Assembly: GCA_965247075.1 (NCBI GenBank)
Contig: CBDFGK010000002.1
Coordinates: forward strand, 248,001 to 312,000
Origin: CBDFGK01 sp965247075
Lineage (GTDB): Bacteria > Pseudomonadota > Gammaproteobacteria > Pseudomonadales > Halieaceae
Reading direction: 5' to 3'
Length of the DNA: 64,000 nt
Of this stretch, positions 29,021 to 35,090 are shown piece after piece. The notes beneath the pieces were generated by a model. The model had not been told where the DNA came from. It made no database searches and was given only the letters and a program-made list of their open reading frames with translations. Each line of letters begins with the position of its first letter. Positions within the stretch are counted from its first letter, which is position 1. Both the position numbers and the translations under genes were made by a program.

Positions 29021-29523
29021 TAAAACAAACTCGTTTGGCCACTGTCGAAGTCGTTCAACGACACGTTGCAGTCATTCAGAAGTGCTGTAAAAGCCCCATA
29101 AAAATCTGCGTAACGATTGGTAATGTCAGCCCGGTGCTCAGTGGAATAGGAAGATCGTTGATATCTTTCGGTTGCAATGTGAATATGAAAGTCGTAGAAC
29201 GGCTTTCCTTTTTCCAGCATGTTCGTGTGCTGATGGCTTTTTCCATTGTAACGCGTCAGTGTGAGTGCTTGATTTTTGTCTTTAGGAATGAAGCCCAAAC
29301 CACAAGAAAAGTCAAACTGATTTTCCCTGCTGCGGCGCAGATAAATCAACCAATCCCCTTCGCTTTTTCTTCTTGGGAATTTCCGCGAGATTTGACTGTG
29401 CGACGCCTCTCTTCCGGATTTACTTTTCATGCCATGCATAAGAGCACTGGCCGAGCAATCCAATAATTTTGGCTCGACAATTAAATCTTGTATTTGGACA
29501 TCAGTGAAGAATAATTCTTTCAT
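29020..29523 (-). CDS. Hypothetical protein, first gene of DUF1828-res operon
   Basis: 167 residues from the ATG at 29523 (MKELFFTDVQIQDL). A His-rich centre (GKSHQHTN, DFHIHIATERYQ) lies between charged segments, with no membrane helix. It is coupled to the DUF1828 gene by a TAATG overlap, giving a three-gene unit with res. The His pairs could bind metal. I do not recognise the family with confidence. The upstream flank is a res'-'mod scar. Confidence 0.55.
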   Translation of the reverse strand: MKELFFTDVQIQDLIVEPKLLDCSASALMHGMKSKSGREASHSQISRKFPRRKSEGDWLIYLRRSRENQFDFSCGLGFIPKDKNQALTLTRYNGKSHQHTNMLEKGKPFYDFHIHIATERYQRSSYSTEHRADITNRYADFYGAFTALLNDCNVSLNDFDSGQTSLF

Positions 29524-29585
29524 GCTGTTTCGGTTGCCTGCCAACCTCTGCTGACCTCAGTTTAACTAGAATTTGCATGGGTATC

Positions 29586-29714
29586 TTACCCGCCGAAACT
29601 ACCAAATGGCAACTGACAAAAAGTGATATTCATATCCGTCAATTCTTTCTGTTTCATGAGTTTATGCGTGGCGAAGACCAGCGCGGTTTGTTGTTGGTAG
29701 TTTTTGAGTTGCAT
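29586..29714 (-). pseudogene. res'-'mod scar 1: 42-codon in-frame fusion
   Basis: On the minus strand an intact small frame starts with ATG and reads MQLKNYQQ, the first eight residues of Res. It then passes straight into QTALVFATHKLMKQKELTD and ends ITFCQLPFGSFGG, TAA. That second part is a variant of the intact Mod C-terminus (TALVFATHKFMGQKELTDM ... VFCGLPYGVASR). The bases before the ATG (ATTGGCTA) equal those before the intact res start, including a preceding gene end reading QIG-stop. It is a clean deletion joint from a res start to a mod end. Confidence 0.85.
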
Positions 29715-29757
29715 TAGCCAATTTGGGTGAAAAAGAAAATTCCTTCAAAAAGGGCTA

Positions 29758-29858
29758 CTCGGCCGCAAGCGACCGAGCTTACGCCCAATTTGATTGGCCT
29801 TCGGCCAACCGGAATTTTCTACTTTTCATCTACCTTGACTCGGGAGCAAGCTCCCGAG
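29758..29858. repeat. Cluster of three stem-loops
   Basis: Three palindromes lie within 100 bp of gene-free DNA between the PIN gene and scar 1: 29758-29777 (CTCGG...CCGAG), 29794-29808 (TTGGCC-TTC-GGCCAA) and 29839-29858 (CTCGGGAGC-AA-GCTCCCGAG, a 9-bp perfect stem). Only the last is followed on the plus strand by a loose T-rich stretch. They could be REP-like elements or a bidirectional transcription stop. No gene is seen here. Confidence 0.6.
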
Positions 29859-29868
29859 ATTTCTTTCT

Positions 29869-30328
29869 TTAAAGTAGCGAGCGAGTTGTTCCTGGAATAT
29901 GGCAGGGCGTTATTTTGAGATTGTCCACCTCATCTGTTTCATTCAATTTGATTAGTTTTTTATCGAAAGTATGAAACACTATTGCTCCGCTTACAATTGC
30001 GGTTGCAATGTGGATAGCATCCGGTGTTTTCAGACTGGATTTACGATTACGGATTTCATGCGCTTTATTGACTACTCGAATATCAATCGCAACATTTCTG
30101 ACCATGCCTATTTTTTTCATTAGCGCATCAAATAAATCCATGGCACTTTTTGACATTGTTGATTCAAGAATCTCAATACGCAGGAGTGTAGATACAATTA
30201 TTTGGAATTTTCCTTGCTCCACTAACGTTAGGGCCGCTTGTATTTCTCGTTCTTGTTCTTCAGTTGCTTCACCAAGAATGTGAGTGAGAAAAACGGATGT
30301 ATCCCAACAAATATTTTCATTTTTTCAT
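29869..30328 (-). pseudogene. PIN-domain toxin, frameshifted at an A6 tract
   Basis: The frame from CWDTSVFLTHILGEATEEQE through VSTLLRIEILES to TPDAIHIATAIVSGA and VFHTFDKKL is a PIN ribonuclease with its acidic residues (D of WDTS, E of EIL, D of TPDAIH, D of FDKK). The only well-placed ATG, at 30328, overlaps the upstream stop as TAATG but is one base out of frame. Removing one A from the A6 run at 30320-30325 would restore MKNENICWDTSVF. So this is a frameshift, a phase-variable tract or a sequencing error. The upstream gene is its likely antitoxin partner. Confidence 0.65.
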
Positions 30329-31143
30329 TATTCATCCTTATCCCACTGGTTACGCAATTCCCTGACAAAATCTTCTGGCGCTTTGTTCCCGGTTACATTC
30401 GGCGCGATACCCCTAAGATCAGAGAAAGAAGGCAAGTCGCCGGAGCGTGGCAATACTTCAATTTCTTGAACATCAATCTTGTAGGGAATTTTTGCATTAG
30501 GTCTGTAAAAAAATTCACCTGAAACAAAAACACCACACCCCAACGCACCTTGCACTTGCTCCACCAATTCTTTTGGGAATTGGCATCTGATAGTAGCGGA
30601 AGCAAAACTCGCATCATAAATCTTGAAAGTATGCGGGTTGCTATGAATATTAATTTCTTCCAATACGCCGTCTATCGTGCTTATTTCAATATGCTCCTCG
30701 CTTCGTGCTTGCACCAGTTTGGCGCGAAATTCATTATCCAGCCTGCAAACATGCCAATCTTCTTGATTGGCTCCGATGATTTGTATTTCGCTGGACATAA
30801 TTTTTTTCGGTTCGTCCTTCGCCAGTTTTTCCATGGCAGACAAAAAATCATCATTGAGTTGATCCAATCGCCCCTCTTCCACGGCATACAATGTTTCCCC
30901 AATATTTCGTATCAGGGGGGTATATGGCTGTCCATTGACCATCGGCTGGCATCCGACGGTTACGGGGCTGGAATGGGACAATTGCACAACATTAAGCGCG
31001 ATGCCTTTGCGCTCATCGCTCTTGATGTTGGCGTTCAACATTCGGTGAAAATTCCTGACTTTTTCGAGAAAAACAGACAATTCCACATGGCGCCTATTTG
31101 CTTCTGATCCTTCTATCTTCAAGATGATGCGATCAACGGTCAT
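30328..31143 (-). CDS. Partner protein of PIN toxin, hypothetical
   Basis: 271 residues from the ATG at 31143 (MTVDRIILKIEG). The C-terminal half has a recurring pattern I associate with proteins encoded directly ahead of PIN genes: GVLEEINIHSNPHTFKIYDA, CQFPKELVEQVQGALG, IEVLPRSGDLPSFSDLRGIA, ending in a charged tail. The stop overlaps the PIN ATG (TAATG). Antitoxin or regulator function is inferred from that coupling; it is far larger than usual antitoxins. It begins 26 bp after scar 2. Confidence 0.55.
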   Translation of the reverse strand: MTVDRIILKIEGSEANRRHVELSVFLEKVRNFHRMLNANIKSDERKGIALNVVQLSHSSPVTVGCQPMVNGQPYTPLIRNIGETLYAVEEGRLDQLNDDFLSAMEKLAKDEPKKIMSSEIQIIGANQEDWHVCRLDNEFRAKLVQARSEEHIEISTIDGVLEEINIHSNPHTFKIYDASFASATIRCQFPKELVEQVQGALGCGVFVSGEFFYRPNAKIPYKIDVQEIEVLPRSGDLPSFSDLRGIAPNVTGNKAPEDFVRELRNQWDKDE

Positions 31144-31168
31144 AATGCCCTCCCCGGTCACGCATAGT

Positions 31169-31295
31169 CTACCCGCCAGCCACCCCAAATGGCAACTGAC
31201 AAAAAGTGATATTCATATCCGTCAGTTCTTTCTGCCCCATGAATTTATGTGTAGCGCAGATCAGCGCGGTTTTTCTGGTAGTTTTTGAGTTGTAT
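31169..31295 (-). pseudogene. res'-'mod scar 2, degenerate
   Basis: The minus strand reads QLKNYQ (start codon decayed from ATG to ATA) and then, one base out of frame, KTALICATHKFMGQKELTDM, ending ITFCQLPFGVAGG, TAG. It has the same composition as scar 1: Res N-terminal codons joined to a Mod C-terminal end. The joint differs by a base and the Mod tail is a different allele, so it is a separate event or an older copy. Confidence 0.8.
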
Positions 31296-31372
31296 TATAA
31301 TTCTGTCGCATGAAATTTTTGATTCCCCCGCCTTATATCACTGCGGAAAACTCGTCCGCAGTAAGCCCGGCA

Positions 31373-31579
31373 TTACATCACAACGTCTACTTGCCGTGTC
31401 TCGGCGGTCAGCGGGAGCCCTTTTTCGGCGCGCACCTCAAGACAAAGCGTAATGGCCTCCTTGATGTTATCGAGCGCCTGTTGCAGTGTCTTCCCCTGAC
31501 TTACGCAACCCGGTATGGCATGGCATTCAGTAACCCATACTCCGTCTTCGTCCCGCTCCATTGTTACATTGAATTTCAT
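31373..31579 (-). CDS. HicB-family antitoxin, orphan
   Basis: 68 residues with the HicB partial RNase-H fold: MKFNVTMERDEDGVWVTECH, IPGCVSQGKTLQQALDNIKE, and AITLCLEVRAEKGLP. GGGAG lies 10 nt before the ATG at 31579. No HicA toxin is found: the 77 bp after its stop carry only short broken frames. It may be a solitary antitoxin or the remnant of a pair. It is bounded by scars 3 and 2, so it is a separate cargo item in the mod-res gap. Confidence 0.75.
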   Translation of the reverse strand: MKFNVTMERDEDGVWVTECHAIPGCVSQGKTLQQALDNIKEAITLCLEVRAEKGLPLTAETRQVDVVM

Positions 31580-31605
31580 TGCTCGTGCTCCCAAATGAAA
31601 TTGTA

Positions 31606-31800
31606 TCAGCGTTCCAGTGCAGCATACGGCAACCCGCAAAATACGATTTCCATCGCGGTCAATTCTTTTTGTCCCATGAACCCATGCCAAGTAGCCCTCT
31701 GCTCTTTCAAATCTTGCCAGGCAGTACGCGGATAGTTTTTCAGATCTTGAGGAAGATCAATTTCCTCTTTCAACAGGGCTGCGGCCGCTTTTTCACTATT
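31606..31800 (-). pseudogene. res'-'mod scar 3
   Basis: Starting at the lipase stop, the minus strand reads EEIDLPQDLKNYPRTAWQ and DLKEQ, matching Res residues ~55-80 of the intact gene (VPDDLKDYPRIAWQILKDQ) but clearly another allele. After RATW it continues in frame as HGFMGQKELTAMEIVFCGLPY to a TGA at 31606, which is the Mod C-terminus. Here an internal Res piece, not the start, is joined to the Mod end. The Res 5' end has been lost next to the lipase gene. Confidence 0.8.
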
Positions 31801-32897
31801 CAGTTGCGTCTTTCCGCAATAATCATAAGTTTTTTTCTATATACTGCTATTGAATGATCCGAAAGAAATTTCCCCCCTGAACCTTTTTTCTTAAACCACC
31901 CCATTATTCTGCGAAATATACTGACTGAGTAAAGAAGCTCTACATCGTCAAACTGACCGTTGCTACAATTTGTCATGTATCGCATATCACCACCATGAAG
32001 ATAGCCTTCAAAATATGATAGCAACCATTGACTGATTGACTCCGCCGGTCGTGAGATAAATGGTATCCTAAACCATGCAATGCCTCGCAATAGCCAAGCA
32101 AAGATGGTAACTGTTTCATCTCCAGGAGGCAGCATGGTCACACAATCAGCTGCATTGACCACCCTATAGATGGGATTTTTAATGTCTGATATCCACTTGT
32201 CATTTCCTACTCTCGGCGACCCAAAGGTATAACACGCGGCGATGCCGCCCTCATGAGATAATTTTTTTGCAGCAATAGTTGCCAAGGCACCACCTAAACT
32301 GTGCCCTGTAATAAACAAAGGCTTATCTTTTAATGTCTCATCATTTAACACGTTTTGAATATCCTTCTTTACCGTATCAAAAGCATCTTTAAACCCTGTG
32401 TGAATATTTCCTCCTGTTTCACATTGAGTTATGTTTGCTTTCACGTCTGCTTTGATATCTTTTAGACTGCCCATAGGATTTTTTGGGTCAGCCTCAGTGC
32501 CCCGAAATGCCAAGACAATAAACTTATCATTTGAGACTAAAATGGCTTGAGTTCCATCGCTGTCAAATGTTTCAAGGAGTTGAATCTTAAAAATTGTCAA
32601 CTCTTTATTGAGTTTTTCTTTTTCCGCATCATGGTCGTATCCAAGGCCGGCAATTAACCTAATTAAAGACGACTTCCTATCCTCGTCTATCAGTTCTGAT
32701 ATGCGTTCGAGAAACACTGTTTCTTTTTTCTGATGTAAAAAGAAAGGATTAAATTTAATGTAAGCCAGCTCGGATAGACAGGCCATAAGCCAAGCGGTTC
32801 TATCGCTATACGCTTGCCTGTAAGATGGCACGCTTTTCTCTAGTAGTCCATTAACTCTACCGAGTTCTGTATCTGAGTTAGCAAGTATGCTAGTCAT
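31800..32897 (-). CDS. Class 3 lipase-like alpha/beta hydrolase
   Basis: 365 residues. The nucleophile elbow is FITGHSLGGALATIAAKKL. Earlier it has the lipase-3 segment KFIVLAFRGTEADPKNPMGS, then DVKANITQCETGGNIHTGF, and later ACYTFGSPRVGN and RVVNAADCVTMLPP (Asp candidate). No signal peptide is present, so it would act inside the cell on lipid or another ester. GGGAG precedes the ATG by 8 nt. It lies directly behind mod, inside the type III locus, as its own cargo unit. A role in membrane-damaging abortive defence is possible but unproven. Confidence 0.8.
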   Translation of the reverse strand: MTSILANSDTELGRVNGLLEKSVPSYRQAYSDRTAWLMACLSELAYIKFNPFFLHQKKETVFLERISELIDEDRKSSLIRLIAGLGYDHDAEKEKLNKELTIFKIQLLETFDSDGTQAILVSNDKFIVLAFRGTEADPKNPMGSLKDIKADVKANITQCETGGNIHTGFKDAFDTVKKDIQNVLNDETLKDKPLFITGHSLGGALATIAAKKLSHEGGIAACYTFGSPRVGNDKWISDIKNPIYRVVNAADCVTMLPPGDETVTIFAWLLRGIAWFRIPFISRPAESISQWLLSYFEGYLHGGDMRYMTNCSNGQFDDVELLYSVSIFRRIMGWFKKKGSGGKFLSDHSIAVYRKKLMIIAERRN

Positions 32898-32958
32898 TTG
32901 TTATCTCCCAATTAGTGTTGATAAGTATTTCAGGCTGTTTTCACAGACTATCATTTTT

Positions 32959-34650
32959 TTACCTGCTGGCAACCCCATACGGCAACCCGCAAAATACGAT
33001 TCCCATGTCGGTTAATTCTTTCTGTCCCATGAATTTATGCGTGGCGAAGACCAACGCGGTTTTCTTTTTTGTTTTTGCTTGTTTGGCAATGCGTTCGGCG
33101 CGGTCACCGTTTAGGGCGGATTCGGTGCTTCGCAAAAAAGCCAGTTCTGGTTCATAGATGAGATAAAACAAGCGGTCTGGTGTCTCAAGGAAAAATCCGT
33201 CCTTGCCTCTCGCTTTGCGAATTTTGTCCGGTGATTTTCCGGTGGCGACATAAACCAAATGGCGGGCGAAGGTTTCATAGTCCGGCAGGTGCTTACCGGT
33301 GAGCATTTTTTCAATGCTGATTTCATCGCCCAGGGTGCAGTAGGTGAAGGTGCCGCCCAGTCCGTTTTTCAGGTTTTCGTCTTTGGATTTTGGCACGCCT
33401 TTGATGACTCGGCGGATGCGTTCGGCGGTAATCTTATCGGCGTAGCCTTCACATTCCACCAGGATAAACTTGCGGTTGCCGCCATCTTCTTTATTGAGGG
33501 CGAGGACGGCATGGGCAGTGGTGCCGGAGCCAGCGAAGGAGTCAAGAACAATACCGCTTCTATCTAGTATGGCTAAAGCGATAATATCCTTAATCAAAGC
33601 CAGTGGTTTCGGATTGGCAAAAACTCTACCATCGCCAAAAATGCGCTTCAGCTGTGCGGTGCCGTTGCCGCTACTGTATTCAGGTTTATAAAAAAGCGTT
33701 TTGGGTTTGCTACTCGGTAAGTCGCCAATTTCCGGCCGCTGTTTTTTGTAGACAGCATATCCACCGGTAGTTTTTTGTACGATGAGATTGTACGGTTCAT
33801 GCTCAAATTTTTCTTTGCTCCACCGCCACGACATCTCTTGATTGTCGGTAATCGGCAGAATTTTCGTATCGCCAGCCTTGCGATTTGTAGAAACGGTAAA
33901 TCCATTTTCTTGTTTGCGAATGTATATGGGAAAGAAAAGGTATGGTCGTTTTTCGCGTGGCGCATTTTGTCCGGTCGCTTTTAAGTTTGCTCCTTGCTTG
34001 AAAAAACCGCGCTCATCCTCGTGCCACTTGCCAAGTTCGTCATCGGATAATTTAAATTCATCCAACACCAATTTCTCCCTGTCGTTCGCGTAAACAGTGG
34101 TGTATTCGTGTGTTCCCGCAAACGCGAATTGATCTTGATTGCCTTTCAGGTTCATTACGGTGGGTAATGTAGCAACAAAATTCTCCTCCCCAAAAACCTC
34201 ATCCATCATCATCCGCAAATGATGTTGCTCGTTATCGTCAATGGAAATAAAAATCACGCCGTCCTCGGCAAGCAACTCCCGCAGCAGTTGCAACCTTGGC
34301 CACATCATGCACAACCATTTGTCATGCCGCTCCAAATCTTCGCCGTCCACCGGGCCCTTGTCTTTCAACCAATTCTGCATCATCGGGCTATTTACATTGT
34401 CGTTGTATAGCCACTTTTCATTGCCAGTGTTATACGGCGGGTCAATGTAAATGCAATTCACCCGACCGGCATAGCGCGGCATCAACGCCTTGAGCGCATG
34501 CAGGTTGTCGCCGTGGATGATGAGGTTGCCGTCAAGAGACGGCTTTTTTGAGGGATGCGACTTTTTCGCATCAATCTTCAAGGTTCGCGCCGACACCGTT
34601 AAGTGGTGCGCATAGACCAGTTGTTTGCCTTTGAAATCGAGAGTGGGCAT
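32959..34650 (-). CDS. mod: Type III DNA methyltransferase, Mod subunit
   Basis: 563 residues. Motif IV CIYIDPPYNTGNEKW comes before motif I DSFAGSGTTAHAVLAL, the beta-class order used by Mod proteins, with RKFILVECEGYA after it. The middle is the variable target-recognition region. It methylates adenine on one strand of an asymmetric site and gives Res its specificity. The C-terminus (TALVFATHKFMGQKELTDM) is the sequence repeated in the three scars. It is the first gene of the locus on the minus strand; res follows only after 4.7 kb of cargo. Confidence 0.9.
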   Translation of the reverse strand: MPTLDFKGKQLVYAHHLTVSARTLKIDAKKSHPSKKPSLDGNLIIHGDNLHALKALMPRYAGRVNCIYIDPPYNTGNEKWLYNDNVNSPMMQNWLKDKGPVDGEDLERHDKWLCMMWPRLQLLRELLAEDGVIFISIDDNEQHHLRMMMDEVFGEENFVATLPTVMNLKGNQDQFAFAGTHEYTTVYANDREKLVLDEFKLSDDELGKWHEDERGFFKQGANLKATGQNAPREKRPYLFFPIYIRKQENGFTVSTNRKAGDTKILPITDNQEMSWRWSKEKFEHEPYNLIVQKTTGGYAVYKKQRPEIGDLPSSKPKTLFYKPEYSSGNGTAQLKRIFGDGRVFANPKPLALIKDIIALAILDRSGIVLDSFAGSGTTAHAVLALNKEDGGNRKFILVECEGYADKITAERIRRVIKGVPKSKDENLKNGLGGTFTYCTLGDEISIEKMLTGKHLPDYETFARHLVYVATGKSPDKIRKARGKDGFFLETPDRLFYLIYEPELAFLRSTESALNGDRAERIAKQAKTKKKTALVFATHKFMGQKELTDMGIVFCGLPYGVASR

Positions 34651-34802
34651 GGGTTATCCCGAAAATAAAATAATGTTGTCGAATATGGTTGGCATGGTTC
34701 CCGCTTATGTTATGTCGCGTCTTTTTTGGTGTTTTTCTTTGCGGCGGTTTTACTGGTTTTTTCACTGGTTTTGCGAACTATTCTACCCGCTTTTTTACTG
34801 GC

Positions 34803-34919
34803 CGTCACGCGGCGATGACCCAGGCTCAACGACTCAAGCGTGTATTCAGCATGAAAATCGAGGTCTGCGCCCGATGCGGTGGATCGGTAAGGGTGATTGC
34901 CTGCATTGAGGACCAGGAC
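34803..34919 (+). pseudogene. IS91-like transposase C-terminal fragment
   Basis: About 38 codons remain: MTQAQRLKRVFSMKIEVC, ARCGGSVRVIACIEDQD. The pairing of AQRLKRVF with a CxxCGG zinc knuckle and VIACIED is the C-terminal signature of rolling-circle IS91/ISCR-type transposases. The frame then runs directly into the 114-bp repeat core at 34920. The rest of the gene is gone. From 34651 to 34802 I see no gene. Confidence 0.7.
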
Positions 34920-35037
34920 ATCACCGACACGAGCGCTATTTCAGTAAGATCGGTAAGCCTTTCGTGACATCCCGGAACTCACCAACCATGCCATAGCAGA
35001 CAAGTTGCTCGCCATACCCCGCTAATATTTCCTATAC
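34920..35037 (+). repeat. Third copy of the 114-bp repeat tail
   Basis: From ATCACCGACACGAGCG to AATATTTCCT, this matches the last 114 bp of both 1.13-kb repeats (from 19542 and 25571) with a handful of substitutions. The match with copies 1 and 2 starts exactly at 34920, and it shares CCTATAC at the right end with copy 2 only. So the right end is constant and the left extent varies between copies. Confidence 0.85.
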
Positions 35038-35046
35038 TTGATCCAC

Positions 35047-35070
35047 AAAAAAGGGGGCCGAAGCCCCCCC
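35047..35070 (-). terminator. Rho-independent terminator of TonB receptor gene
   Basis: Read on the minus strand, a GGGGGC-TTCG-GCCCCC stem-loop is followed by six T. It lies about 20 bp after the stop of the receptor gene at 35091. Stem, UUCG-type loop and T-run are complete. Confidence 0.9.
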
Positions 35071-35090
35071 TTGAGATTGCGTTTCCGGTG

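Noticed and set aside
31296..31372. Possible HicA toxin after the HicB gene
   Set aside because: Only short broken frames are present, without the HicA G-S-H-x-x-x motif.
29500..35040. Recurring short segments considered as a CRISPR array
   Set aside because: The repeats are over 100 bp, irregularly spaced and encode Mod and Res protein ends. There are no uniform spacers and no cas genes.
35021..35045. IS91-type target tetramer (CTTG) at the right end of the repeat cores
   Set aside because: CTTG occurs after copies 1 and 3 but at different distances from the shared end, and not after copy 2, so the insertion site cannot be fixed.
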